Source of the DNA: Lachnospiraceae bacterium A2
GTDB taxonomy: Bacteria; Bacillota; Clostridia; Lachnospirales; Lachnospiraceae
Reading direction: 5' to 3'
NCBI GenBank assembly: GCA_000403315.2
Contig: KE159639.1
Span: 394,132-458,131 of the forward strand
Length of the DNA stretch: 64,000 nt
Positions within the stretch are counted from its first letter, which is position 1. Every line of letters starts with the position of its first letter. Both the position numbers and the translations under genes were made by a program. Below are positions 1 to 8,494 of this stretch, piece after piece. The notes below the pieces were generated by a model. That model was not told the DNA's origin and did not search any database. It saw nothing but the letters and a program-made list of their open reading frames with translations.

Positions 1-93
1 GGCATAGTGGGTTTCACTTCCCACATCAATTCCAACAATCAGAGTTTTTTCAGTTATGGATGCAATTTTTGCGTTCTGTGTGTTATAATTCAT
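1..93 (-). CDS. IS110-family transposase, N-terminal fragment (runs off window)
   Basis: Only the first 31 codons are inside the window; the gene continues past base 1. The translation contains LIVGIDVGSETHYA, the first strand and catalytic Asp of the RuvC-like DEDD domain of IS110-type recombinases. The ATG at 91-93 is preceded by an AGAGG stretch. It differs from the IS110-type transposase at 50351, whose matching motif is CCGIDVHKTFVV, so two different IS110 lineages are present. IS110 enzymes are RNA-guided recombinases that move the element using a bridge RNA encoded in a non-coding end. Confidence 0.75.
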   Translation of the reverse strand, partial: MNYNTQNAKIASITEKTLIVGIDVGSETHYA

Positions 94-300
94 CTTGGAT
101 ACCTCTCTGTTCAATAAGATTTTTACTAACCCGCTAAGCCAGTAATCTTATTTTACTCTGAGGTATCTTTTTATCAACCACCCTTCTTGGAATTCCCTAT
201 ATTTGAATTATACAGGAAGCTCCTTCTCTGAATTCTTTTCTTAAAGCATACCATAATTTGCCTTCTGGCGCAATGGATTCGCTTGAATTTCCCCATTTTG
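94..300 (-). other. Non-coding 5' flank of the IS110 element
   Basis: This stretch lies upstream of the transposase start on the minus strand and has no credible ORF. In the IS110 group the non-coding end upstream of the recombinase carries the bridge RNA, so such an RNA would be expected here. I cannot fix the outer end of the element. Beyond the hairpins that follow, bases 475-776 show nothing I can identify. Confidence 0.35.
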
Positions 301-307
301 TAATTCA

Positions 308-474
308 TAGTGCCAAAAGGGGGCTGTCGCACTAACGTAAATTACAATACATAAATTTGTTCAAAAGGTTTACATTGCAAAACAATGTAAACAAAATGCA
401 CAAAAAATATCTGGGGAAGCTAGCTTCCCCAGAGTACTTTTGTGCATTCTGTCTTTGCCGCATAAGCGGCAAGA
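308..474. repeat. Four tandem hairpins in non-coding DNA
   Basis: Four consecutive inverted repeats are visible. 308-334 is TAGTGC...GCACTA. 368-392 is GTTTACATTG, a 5-nt loop, then CAATGTAAAC. 396-446 is a perfect 24-bp palindrome centred on 420/421, extended outward by TGCACAAAA / TTTTGTGCA. 451-474 has the arms TGCCGC / GCGGCA. A short ORF crossing them looks spurious. They could be the end of the neighbouring insertion sequence, a structured RNA or recombination sites. Confidence 0.5.
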
Positions 475-776
475 CCTTTTGGCACTATCATATCGGCTAT
501 TGTAAAAAACAGGGAAACGCAAAGTTTACCGGAACCGGCTGCAATTCATTCAGCAGCCGCAAAGGCTTTGGGGGCACAGATTTTGATGCCACAATCCCAG
601 AGCGTATTTGTACTGGCTGATGTTCACAAAATATTCATTTTAGATTCAAAAAACTTTCATTTCAGCAACACGGAAACTTCATTTCTTATGCATATAATAA
701 GACCATAAACAAAAGAAAATATCAGGTAATTAAATCCACATTAAATTACTTTTCCGAATAAACTTTTTCATAATAA

Positions 777-868
777 ATGCCGGACGGCGAAAGCTGCCCG
801 GCATCCTCCCTATTCTGGGGCAGTTCCAATGGCTTTGGCTGAAGCCTTCAAAGCTATTGGAACTGCCC
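777..868 (-). terminator. Double hairpin downstream of glnN
   Basis: Two stem-loops lie just past the glnN stop. 818-868 pairs GGGCAGTTCCAAT with ATTGGAACTGCCC in a stem of about 20 bp. 777-804 pairs ATGCCGG with CCGGCAT and is followed on the minus strand by a T-rich ATTTATTATG. Together they probably terminate glnN transcription. Confidence 0.6.
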
Positions 869-878
869 TCTTTCCAGC

Positions 879-2993
879 CTATACTTCAAAAATTAAATCG
901 CCATAGGACGGCATAGGCCACATATCCTTATCTACAATCATTTCCAGCTTGTCAACCGGGGCGCGGAGCGCGTCCATGGCTGCTTTTAATTCATCGCGGC
1001 AGCAAACGGCCTGTGCCCTGCCGGCTTCCATAACGTAAGCTTTTTCCGCAGCTTCCACCAAATCCCCCAGTGCAGACTTCGCTTCTGCCAGCAGGGCAGA
1101 TACTTCGGTTAAAAGACTTTCCTGCGCGCTGGTATCTGCCGGACAGGCTGCTTTCACGGTGTTTATGGAGGTTGCAAGAACCGTGGTATATTTAATGACT
1201 GCCGGGATCACCTGTTTCCCTGCCATGTCAATCATGGCGCGGGCTTCGATATTCAGCGCCTTCGCATAGCTTTCGTAAAGGATTTCGCTCCTGGATTTCA
1301 GCTCCGCTTCGGTAAATACATTGAATTTTTCAAACAATGCAATGGCTTTTTCTGTAGTCAGCGCCGGAACAGCGTCTACCATATTGGTAATGTTGGGAAG
1401 GCCGCGGCGTTCTGCTTCTTCCACCCATTCCGGGGAATAGCCGTTTCCGTTAAACACAATATCCTGATGGGCGATTGCCTGCTCCTTGATTAAATTATGG
1501 ACTGCCATTTCAAAATCGCCCGCTTTTTCCAGCACGTCGCAGGCATCAGAAAAGGCTTCCGCCACAATGGTATTGAGCACAACATTGGGGGCTGCAATGG
1601 AATCGTTGGAACCTACCATACGGAACTCAAATTTATTTCCCGTAAAGGCAAAGGGCGATGTCCGGTTCCGGTCGGTAGCATCCTTCATAAAATCAGGCAA
1701 TGTCTTTACCCCTGTCTGGAGCACCTCCCCTTTCAGGCTCCTCGTTGCTTCCCCGGTGCTGATTAGCTGCGCCAGCACATCCTGAAGCTGCTCCCCAAGG
1801 AAAATAGAAATAATGGCGGGCGGCGCTTCGTTCGCCCCAAGCCTGTGGTCGTTCCCGGCGTCTGCAGCAGATTCCCGGAGCAAATCCGCATGTTTGTGGA
1901 CTGCTTTCATGATGCAGGTCAGCACCAGCAGGAACTGGATGTTGTCATGGGGGGTTTTGCCTGGGTCCAGCAGGTTAATTCCGTCGTCCGTGATAATGGA
2001 CCAGTTGTTGTGCTTGCCAGAGCCGTTTACCCCTGCAAAGGGCTTTTCGTGGAGCAGGCAGGTTAAACCATGACGCCCAGCTACTTTTTTCAGCGTTTCC
2101 ATCACAAGCTGGTTATTGTCAACAGCCACGTTGGCTTCTGCGTAAATGGGGGCAAGCTCATGCTGCGCTGGGGCAACCTCATTGTGCTGGGTCTTGGCGG
2201 AAACCCCTAATTTCCAAAGCTCCTTATTGACGTCCCGCATATAGGCTGCAATCCGTTCCCGGATCGCCCCGAAATAATGGTCATCCATTTCCTGCCCTTT
2301 AGGGGGCATTGCGCCGAACAAAGTACGCCCAGTAAAAATCAGGTCCTTCCGCTTTAAGTATTTCTGGCGGTCCACCAAGAAGTATTCCTGCTCCGGCCCT
2401 ACGGAAGGGGTTACTTTCTTGGAAGTGGTATTGCCAAATAATTTCAGCAGCCGCATAGACTGGATATTAATGGCCTCCATGGAACGGAGCAAGGGTGTTT
2501 TCTGGTCCAGAGCCTCCCCTGTATAGGAACAGAATGCGGTGGGAATACAAAGGGTCGCCCCTGCTGCGTCCTGCCTCACAAATGCCGGGGAAGTGCAGTC
2601 CCAGGCCGTGTAGCCCCGTGCTTCAAAGGTAGCCCGTAAACCCCCGGATGGGAAGGAAGACGCGTCCGGCTCCCCCTTAATCAGCTCTTTCCCGGAAAAA
2701 CTCATCAGCACTTTCCCATTTGCCATAGGGGCCGTGATAAAGGAATCGTGCTTTTCTGCAGTCACCCCGGTCAGCGGCTGGAACCAGTGGGTATAATGGG
2801 TTGCGCCTTTTTCAATCGCCCACTCCTTCATCTCATGGGCAACCACGTCGGCGGTTTCCAAATCCAAGTCGCGCCCCTGGCTGATAACGTCCTTTAACCT
2901 CTTATAAACTTTCTTGGGCAGCCGTTCCTGCATGACAGCATCATTGAACACGTTTTCCCCGAAAATTTCTGCTACATTGTAAAATTCGCTCAT
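879..2993 (-). CDS. glnN: Type III glutamine synthetase
   Basis: Cytoplasmic ammonia assimilation: ATP-dependent conversion of glutamate and ammonia to glutamine. The product is about 704 residues, the usual length of the GSIII family and much longer than GSI. Visible motifs are the catalytic [10 protein letters not shown], the GSIII-type [14 protein letters not shown] and the glycine-rich [12 protein letters not shown]. The ATG at 2993 is preferred over the upstream in-frame ATG at 3092 because it has an AAAGGA site, begins [12 protein letters not shown] as the family does, and the predicted promoter overlaps the upstream ATG. It is monocistronic, with a terminator-like hairpin in the leader and hairpins after the stop, so control by transcription attenuation is likely. 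Confidence 0.95.
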   Translation of the reverse strand: MSEFYNVAEIFGENVFNDAVMQERLPKKVYKRLKDVISQGRDLDLETADVVAHEMKEWAIEKGATHYTHWFQPLTGVTAEKHDSFITAPMANGKVLMSFSGKELIKGEPDASSFPSGGLRATFEARGYTAWDCTSPAFVRQDAAGATLCIPTAFCSYTGEALDQKTPLLRSMEAINIQSMRLLKLFGNTTSKKVTPSVGPEQEYFLVDRQKYLKRKDLIFTGRTLFGAMPPKGQEMDDHYFGAIRERIAAYMRDVNKELWKLGVSAKTQHNEVAPAQHELAPIYAEANVAVDNNQLVMETLKKVAGRHGLTCLLHEKPFAGVNGSGKHNNWSIITDDGINLLDPGKTPHDNIQFLLVLTCIMKAVHKHADLLRESAADAGNDHRLGANEAPPAIISIFLGEQLQDVLAQLISTGEATRSLKGEVLQTGVKTLPDFMKDATDRNRTSPFAFTGNKFEFRMVGSNDSIAAPNVVLNTIVAEAFSDACDVLEKAGDFEMAVHNLIKEQAIAHQDIVFNGNGYSPEWVEEAERRGLPNITNMVDAVPALTTEKAIALFEKFNVFTEAELKSRSEILYESYAKALNIEARAMIDMAGKQVIPAVIKYTTVLATSINTVKAACPADTSAQESLLTEVSALLAEAKSALGDLVEAAEKAYVMEAGRAQAVCCRDELKAAMDALRAPVDKLEMIVDKDMWPMPSYGDLIFEV

Positions 2994-3012
2994 ATTCCCT
3001 ACATCCTTTCCG

Positions 3013-3057
3013 AAAAAAAGGGTATTCCAAGCTTCTTGCAAGCCTCTTGGAACACCC
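3013..3057 (-). promoter_or_regulatory. Terminator-like attenuator in the glnN leader
   Basis: On the minus strand between promoter and start codon a 12-bp stem pairs GGGTGTTCCAAG with CTTGGAATACCC (one G-T wobble) and is followed directly by seven T residues. This is a complete intrinsic terminator inside the 5' leader, about 20 nt before the ATG. I infer conditional readthrough. ANTAR-type RNA antiterminators control nitrogen genes in some Clostridia, but I see no convincing double-hairpin ANTAR target upstream, so the regulator is unknown. Confidence 0.65.
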
Positions 3058-3088
3058 TTGTTCTGCCGTTTGTTTTCTTTCTGATAAT

Positions 3089-3117
3089 ACAATACCCTAC
3101 TTTTTCGGAAAAAGCAA
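3089..3117 (-). promoter_or_regulatory. glnN promoter
   Basis: Read on the minus strand: TTGCTT at 3117-3112, a 17-nt spacer, then TATTGT at 3094-3089. The expected transcript start near 3082 gives a leader of about 90 nt that contains the attenuator. Confidence 0.5.
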
Positions 3118-3213
3118 TAGAAAATTTAGAAATACTTTATTTTTAGCTATTTCAGATTAATTTATACGGTTTGCCTTTATTTTTTCGAAAAAAATATACA
3201 ATGGAATTTTGCA

Positions 3214-3255
3214 GGGCTACAAAAAGGAAGGGCGGGATAAATAGATTCCCGCCCA
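3214..3255 (-). terminator. Intrinsic terminator of fba
   Basis: On the minus strand GGGCGGGA and its complement TCCCGCCC form a strong GC stem at 3231-3255, followed by TTCCTTTTT. Confidence 0.85.
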
Positions 3256-3289
3256 AAATTCCCTCTTTTTGTATCGTAATAAGCTAAAA

Positions 3290-4156
3290 TTATTCTGCTT
3301 TCCCTACAGAACCGAACAGTTCCATTTTTTCTTTTACAGTAGCCTTGATTGCTTCTGCGCCGGGAGCCAGCAGCTTCCTTGGGTCAAAGCCTTTGCCTTC
3401 CTGGTCTTTCCCTGCTTCTATGTATTTTCTGGTAGCTGCTGCAAAGGAAAGCTGGCACTCTGTATTTACGTTAATCTTAGCTACCCCAAGGGAGATTGCT
3501 TTCTTAATCATATCTTCCGGGATGCCTGTGCCGCCGTGGAGTACTAAAGGCATATCGCCTGTTTTCTGCTGTACTGCGTCTAAGGTTTCAAAGCTTAAGC
3601 CTGCCCAGTTTTCCGGGTATTTCCCATGGATATTGCCGATGCCTGCTGCAAGCATGTCAACGCCCAGGTCTGCGATTGCTTTGCATTCATCCGGGTCTGC
3701 GCATTCCCCAGCGCCAACTACGCCGTCTTCTTCCCCGCCGATGGAGCCTACCTCTGCTTCGATGGACATTCCCTTGTCATGGGCAATTTTTACTAATTCT
3801 TTGGTTTTTTCTACGTTCTCGTCAATTGGGTAATGGGAACCGTCAAACATAATAGAAGAAAATCCTGCTTCTACGCATTTTAAGCACCCGTCATAGCTGC
3901 CATGGTCTAAATGGATTGCTACAGGAACGGTAATGTTCAGTTCTTCCAACATGCCGTTTACCATGCCGACAACAGTCTTATAACCTGCCATGTATTTCCC
4001 AGCGCCTTCGGATACGCCGAGGATAACCGGTGATTTCAGTTCCTGTGCGGTAAGTAAGATAGATTTTGTCCATTCCAAGTTGTTGATGTTGAACTGGCCC
4101 ACAGCATAGTGCCCTGCTTTTGCTTTCTGTAACATTTCTTTTGCAGATACTAACAT
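3290..4156 (-). CDS. fba: Class II fructose-1,6-bisphosphate aldolase
   Basis: Zn-dependent glycolytic aldolase that cleaves fructose-1,6-bisphosphate to dihydroxyacetone phosphate and glyceraldehyde-3-phosphate. The 288 residues match the short class II family. Zinc and substrate motifs are visible in VAIHLDHGSYDGCLKC, EAEVGSIGGEEDG, GNIHGKYP and PLVLHGGTGIPEDMI. The ATG is 7 nt after GGAGG. It is a single gene with its own terminator. A tagatose-bisphosphate aldolase cannot be excluded by eye, but the solitary context favours the glycolytic enzyme. Confidence 0.92.
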   Translation of the reverse strand: MLVSAKEMLQKAKAGHYAVGQFNINNLEWTKSILLTAQELKSPVILGVSEGAGKYMAGYKTVVGMVNGMLEELNITVPVAIHLDHGSYDGCLKCVEAGFSSIMFDGSHYPIDENVEKTKELVKIAHDKGMSIEAEVGSIGGEEDGVVGAGECADPDECKAIADLGVDMLAAGIGNIHGKYPENWAGLSFETLDAVQQKTGDMPLVLHGGTGIPEDMIKKAISLGVAKINVNTECQLSFAAATRKYIEAGKDQEGKGFDPRKLLAPGAEAIKATVKEKMELFGSVGKAE

Positions 4157-4331
4157 TTCTCTTCCTCCATTTCTGCCCCCGCCCTGGCGCGGGGAACTCT
4201 CCTAATTTTGCCAGATTTGCCTTAGCCTTCCACCCATTCCCATATCTGCTGGCAGGAAATGGCGCCAGACACTGCGTAAGGCAAATTCTTTTTTTATTTT
4301 ACCTCATTTTTGCCAAAAAGAAAAGGACTTA

Positions 4332-5237
4332 TCACAACAATTCTGCTTTTTTTACCATAATCTGGACAGCCTGTTTTTCATTGCGTATTTCCACCTCGCT
4401 GTGGATGCCGCCATACTCCCCGTCCAGGGTCCATGGGATTTCCTCCAGGGACTTAATGGAAATGCGGTCTGCTTTAAAAGTGTAAATGGAATCGGTGCTG
4501 TCAATGAGGTTTGTCAGGCTTGCAATAATCTCATTTAGCTCTATCGGGTTCCTGGGCATACGGATCAGGGTGACTTCAAGCAGGCCGTCGTCCAGTTCCA
4601 CATTTTTCCCGGTAATGTTCTTAAACCCCCCTGCAGAGGTGGAATTTGTCACCATCCCATAGATAAATTCATCCTCTATCGTCTGGCCGTCCCATGTTAC
4701 CTGCAAATGGTAGGACTGGACAGCCGGGAGCCGTTTGACGCCCTCCAAAATATACGCAATATGCCCAATCCTGTTTTTCAGCTCCTGGCTGGTGGCATAG
4801 GACACGTCCGTAAACAGGCCAAAAGCTGCAATATACACGAAATAATCCCCGTTGAAGTTGCCAATATCGCAGGGGAAGGGCCGGCCCTCCACGGCAATCC
4901 GCGCCGCCTGTTCCATATTTTTAGGGATATTCAGGGAATTGGCAAAGTCATTAGTGCTGCCTGCAGGGATATAGCCTATGGGGATCCTGCTTTCCCGTTT
5001 CATCATCCCTGTGACGGTTTCATCCAGGGTGCCGTCGCCGCCGCTGCACACCACCAGCGCATATTCCCCTGCCTGCTGCTCTACCAGCTCCATGGCGTCC
5101 TGGGATTTCTGGGTAGGATAGACCGTCACCTCAAACCCGCTTTTTACAAATTGGTCCACAATCTCAAACAGTTTGTTTTTCACCAGCCCTTTTCCAGAAA
5201 AAGGGTTAAATATGAACAAAAGCTTTTTTCTTCCCAT
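4332..5237 (-). CDS. Diacylglycerol kinase family lipid kinase (YegS/DgkB type)
   Basis: ATP-dependent lipid kinase acting at the inner face of the membrane, probably recycling diacylglycerol from lipoteichoic acid and phospholipid turnover into phosphatidic acid. At 301 residues it has the usual family length. The DAGK catalytic core shows FIFNPFSGKG (residues 7-16), the nucleotide loop CSGGDGTLDE and IPAGSTNDFA. No membrane helix is evident. The ATG follows GGAGG at 9 nt. It is the last gene of the hprK-murB-rapZ-whiA chain, 16 bp after the Crh-like gene. The exact lipid substrate is not determined. Confidence 0.85.
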   Translation of the reverse strand: MGRKKLLFIFNPFSGKGLVKNKLFEIVDQFVKSGFEVTVYPTQKSQDAMELVEQQAGEYALVVCSGGDGTLDETVTGMMKRESRIPIGYIPAGSTNDFANSLNIPKNMEQAARIAVEGRPFPCDIGNFNGDYFVYIAAFGLFTDVSYATSQELKNRIGHIAYILEGVKRLPAVQSYHLQVTWDGQTIEDEFIYGMVTNSTSAGGFKNITGKNVELDDGLLEVTLIRMPRNPIELNEIIASLTNLIDSTDSIYTFKADRISIKSLEEIPWTLDGEYGGIHSEVEIRNEKQAVQIMVKKAELL

Positions 5238-5253
5238 GCACTGCGCCCTCCTG

Positions 5254-5505
5254 TCAATATTTCAGGAACTGCCGTATGGATTCCATGGCTTCCCGCTCAC
5301 GCTCCCCATCTGCCGTCACTTTCACTTCCTCCCCTTCCAAAAGCCCAATGCTCATCATGCCCATCATGCTTTTGGCATTGACGCGTTTTCCGTCTTTTTC
5401 CAGATAAATACTGCACGAATAGTAATCAGCCACCTGCACCAGCTCTGCCAGTATACGCACATCCGCCCCATTTTTAATTTTAACCTTCATGGTTTCCTGC
5501 AACAT
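5254..5505 (-). CDS. crh: HPr-like protein with Asp at position 15 and Ser at 46 (Crh-type)
   Basis: An 83-residue HPr-fold protein. In true HPr the active-site segment reads G-I-H15-A-R17-P; here it reads G-A-D15-V-R17-I, so the histidine phosphorylated by PTS enzyme I is replaced by Asp while Arg17 remains. The regulatory serine is kept at exactly position 46 in AKSMMGMMSIG, the HPr kinase site. This pattern matches Crh, the catabolite-repression HPr of Bacillus (Gln at 15), which lies next to whiA there as it does here. I infer a non-transporting CcpA cofactor phosphorylated on Ser46 by the HprK encoded upstream in the same chain. The ATG follows AAGGAGG at 8 nt. Confidence 0.8.
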   Translation of the reverse strand: MLQETMKVKIKNGADVRILAELVQVADYYSCSIYLEKDGKRVNAKSMMGMMSIGLLEGEEVKVTADGEREREAMESIRQFLKY

Positions 5506-5543
5506 AGTACCTGCCTCCTTACTCCATGCAGGCGATTTCCGCC

Positions 5544-6503
5544 TTACATATCCTCACAATTTGTCTGCCTTATCTCCTCCGCAATTTCACATAGCCTGCG
5601 CAGCCTGTGGTTCACGCCGGACTTGCCTACTGCCGGTTCCAGGTAGGCCCCAAGCTCCTTTAACGGGGCCTGCGGGTATTCAAGGCGCACCAGCGCAATT
5701 TCCCGCAGGTTCTCCGGCAGGCTTTCCAGCCCCTTCGTGTTTTTAATGTAATTGATGTCCTCTAGCTGTTTCACTGCCGCGCTGACAGTCTTATTGATAT
5801 TTGCAGTTTCGCAATTTACCTGCCGGTTGACGGAATTGCGCATTTCTTTCATAATCCTGACATTCTCCAGGTTCAGCAGGGACACGTGGGCCTCCATAAT
5901 GTTGAGCATATCCACAATCTGCGCCCCTTCTTTTAAATAAACCACGTGGTTTTTCTTGCGCATGACTACCTTGGCGTCCATCCCAAAGCTGTTCATCATT
6001 TCCATAAGCTGCCGCGCTTTTTCCTCCCCGGTGCAGACTACCTCAAAATGGTAGGATTTTTCCGGGTCGCTCATGGAGCCTGCGCTTAAAAATGCCCCCC
6101 GCAGGAACGCCCTGCGGCAGCAGGAATTTTGGACCAGAAGCCCGTTCACCAGCGCCCGGGTACGGATGCCCTCATTTTTTTCATTCCTCCATCTGACGGC
6201 CTGCAAGACCCTGCGGATATTGTCCGCCCCATACAGAGAAATGACAAACGCCCTGCTTTTGTGGAGGTAAATATTCTGGCGTACCGCAATCCTGCAGGTA
6301 ACCTGGAAGGTCTGCTTCATCAGGATAAAATATTTCCGGGCAAGGGAAATATTTTCCGTATACACCCGCAGGACGCTTTCCTCCCCTGCCCCCTCCAGCT
6401 TCCCTGCAAAGCTTAAAACCGCCGCTATTTCTGCAATCTGGCAATGCCTGCCCTTATGGATTTGGCGTGATAATTCCTCTTTTACTTGGCTGGAAAAAGA
6501 CAT
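5544..6503 (-). CDS. whiA: DNA-binding protein WhiA
   Basis: A WhiA-family protein of 319 residues: an N-terminal LAGLIDADG-like fold (inactive as a nuclease in this family) and a C-terminal helix-turn-helix (EYPQAPLKELGAYLEPAVGKSGVNHRL). In Firmicutes WhiA affects cell division and chromosome segregation. The start MSFSSQVKEELSR is typical and follows GGGAGG. It lies 38 bp upstream of the Crh-like gene and 88 bp downstream of rapZ. The gene usually found between rapZ and whiA (yvcK) is missing here. Confidence 0.93.
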   Translation of the reverse strand: MSFSSQVKEELSRQIHKGRHCQIAEIAAVLSFAGKLEGAGEESVLRVYTENISLARKYFILMKQTFQVTCRIAVRQNIYLHKSRAFVISLYGADNIRRVLQAVRWRNEKNEGIRTRALVNGLLVQNSCCRRAFLRGAFLSAGSMSDPEKSYHFEVVCTGEEKARQLMEMMNSFGMDAKVVMRKKNHVVYLKEGAQIVDMLNIMEAHVSLLNLENVRIMKEMRNSVNRQVNCETANINKTVSAAVKQLEDINYIKNTKGLESLPENLREIALVRLEYPQAPLKELGAYLEPAVGKSGVNHRLRRLCEIAEEIRQTNCEDM

Positions 6504-6591
6504 AACCCATCCTCCCTATCTGCTGCTTATGTGCCTTTTTCTCCGCTTGCAGCCCAAGGCTGCCTGAATCCCTGTACTTTTTAGCCCTATC

Positions 6592-7467
6592 TTACTTATT
6601 GCGCAGCGCATCCTTCTGGATGTCCCTGTGGTCTATTTTCAGGCCAAATTCCTTCCGGTCCTTCAGCCTGCCGTACAGGCCGTTGGCTAACGTCACGGAA
6701 CGGTGTTTCCCGCCGGTGCACCCAACGCTTATGACAAGCTGGGTCTTGCCCTCTGTAATGTAGTGGGGGATTAAAAATTTTACCATGTCCTCCAGCTTAT
6801 CCAAAAACTGGCCTGCCTCCGGGTGCCCCATGACAAAATCCTGTATTTCTTTATCGTTCCCGGTCTTTGCCCGCAGCCCTTCCACATAGTAAGGGTTGGG
6901 CAGGAACCGCACGTCAAATACAAGGTCAGAGTCGGTGGGAATCCCATATTTAAACCCAAAAGACACGATGGTAATGAACAGGTTCTTATAATCCTGGTTC
7001 TGGACGAAGATTTTCTCCAGCTCCCCTTTCAGCTCACGGGTCAGCATATTGCTGGTATCAATAATATAATCCGCCTGTTTCTTTAAAAATTCCAGGCGTT
7101 CCCGCTCCCTTTGGATTCCCCTGTCCACCCGTTCCCCTGCAGCCAGGGGATGGGATCGCCTTGTTTCCTTATAGCGCTTCACCAGCACCCCGTCCCGGGA
7201 ATCCAGATAGAGGATGTCAAAAGGAATCCCTGTCTGCCGGAACCTGTCCAAAACATCCTGAAGCTCATTAAGGGCCCTGCCGCTTCGGATATCCACCCCA
7301 ATGGCTACTTTCTGCAGTTCCGCCCCGGGCACATTCGCCAGCTCTGCAAATTTTTCCATTAAAACAATGGGCAGGTTATCTACGCAGAAATACCCAATAT
7401 CTTCCATCACTTTCAGGGCCGTGCTCTTCCCAGCCCCAGACATCCCCGTTAAAACTACAAATTTCAT
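6592..7467 (-). CDS. rapZ: RNase adapter / nucleotide-binding protein RapZ (YvcJ)
   Basis: P-loop protein of 291 residues. The N-terminal Walker A is GMSGAGKSTA (residues 8-17), followed by DNLP; the C-terminal half has the conserved GCTGGKHRSV. In enterobacteria RapZ guides RNase E to small RNAs controlling glucosamine synthesis; in Firmicutes (YvcJ) the role is less defined and includes nucleotide and sugar-nucleotide binding. The start at 7467 is chosen over a longer frame because GGGAGG precedes it and MKFVVLTGMSG is the family start. It is 69 bp from murB, linking it to cell-wall precursor supply. Confidence 0.92.
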   Translation of the reverse strand: MKFVVLTGMSGAGKSTALKVMEDIGYFCVDNLPIVLMEKFAELANVPGAELQKVAIGVDIRSGRALNELQDVLDRFRQTGIPFDILYLDSRDGVLVKRYKETRRSHPLAAGERVDRGIQRERERLEFLKKQADYIIDTSNMLTRELKGELEKIFVQNQDYKNLFITIVSFGFKYGIPTDSDLVFDVRFLPNPYYVEGLRAKTGNDKEIQDFVMGHPEAGQFLDKLEDMVKFLIPHYITEGKTQLVISVGCTGGKHRSVTLANGLYGRLKDRKEFGLKIDHRDIQKDALRNK

Positions 7468-7536
7468 GCAAAACCTCCCTTGCGCGTACCTTGCCAAAGC
7501 CGCCTGTCCCCTGCAGGAAGCATGTTCAGGCACATG

Positions 7537-8460
7537 CTAAAATTCCCCTGTAAATTTTACTTCCGGCTCCAAACGCACGCCAAACTGCCCCTCGACCCGG
7601 TCCTGCACATCCGAAATCAACTGGCGGATTTCTGCGGCTGTGGCCTTTTCCTTATTGATCACAAACCCGCAGTGCTTCTCAGATACCTGGGCACCCCCGA
7701 CCTGGTAGCCCCTAAGCCCGGAATCCTGGATGAGCTTCCCTGCAAAATACCCTTCTGGCCGTTTGAAGGTACTGCCGGCGCTGGGGTACTCCAGCGGCTG
7801 CTTCTCCGTCCGCCGGTCCCGCAGTTCAGCCATGCGCTGGAACACTGTTTCCTTGTCCCCAGCTGAAAGCTGCAGCCTTGCTTCCAGCACAATATATTGG
7901 TTCTTAAGGATGCAGCTTTTCCGGTAACCCAGTTCCAGTTCCGGGAGGGACAGGGATTTTTCTTCTCCCTCTTTGGTTAGGACCGTGGCTTCTTTGATAA
8001 TATGGCACATCTCGCCGCCGTATGCCCCTGCGTTCATCACTACCGCGCCCCCGATGCTGCCTGGTATCCCCGCTGCAAATTCCATCCCGGTAAGGCCTTC
8101 CTCCGCTGCCCGCCGTGCCGTGGCTGACAAAAGCGCCCCGGCTTCCGCCTGGACCACATCCCCTTCCACGGAAATGCCTGCCATCCTGCCCAGCTCTATT
8201 ACCAGGCCCCGGACGCCCTTATCCCCCACCAGTAAATTGCTCCCATTCCCAATTACCATCCAGGGAACCTGGTACTGGCGGCACAGGGAAACGACTGGCT
8301 GTATCTGCCGCCGCTTTGGCCGCACAAAATAATCTGCTGGGCCCCCTGCCCGGAAGGTGGTGTGCCGCTCCATAGGCTCCTGCAGGGATACCTGCCCTTC
8401 CTCCAATACATTCTGTAACTGCTCAATAAAATTATTGTCCACGTTGCGCCTCTCTATCAT
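7537..8460 (-). CDS. murB: UDP-N-acetylenolpyruvoylglucosamine reductase
   Basis: FAD- and NADPH-dependent reductase making UDP-N-acetylmuramate, the second committed step of peptidoglycan synthesis. At 307 residues it has typical length. FAD-domain motifs TTFRAGGPADYFV, IGNGSNLL and GIPGSIGGAVVMNAGAYGG are present, as is the catalytic-serine segment YPSAGSTFKRP of the type II enzyme. The ribosome site is weak (CAGGGA). It is followed by rapZ. Confidence 0.95.
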   Translation of the reverse strand: MIERRNVDNNFIEQLQNVLEEGQVSLQEPMERHTTFRAGGPADYFVRPKRRQIQPVVSLCRQYQVPWMVIGNGSNLLVGDKGVRGLVIELGRMAGISVEGDVVQAEAGALLSATARRAAEEGLTGMEFAAGIPGSIGGAVVMNAGAYGGEMCHIIKEATVLTKEGEEKSLSLPELELGYRKSCILKNQYIVLEARLQLSAGDKETVFQRMAELRDRRTEKQPLEYPSAGSTFKRPEGYFAGKLIQDSGLRGYQVGGAQVSEKHCGFVINKEKATAAEIRQLISDVQDRVEGQFGVRLEPEVKFTGEF

Positions 8461-8494
8461 AATCCCTGCAATTTCAGGGACATATCCGCCTGCC

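Noticed and set aside
357..620. 87-codon plus-strand ORF near the window start
   Set aside because: It runs through tandem hairpins, has no ribosome site and no protein-like composition.
2994..3092. Upstream extension of glnN to an in-frame ATG at 3092
   Set aside because: It would be translated through an intrinsic terminator and begins within the predicted promoter; the family start is at 2993.
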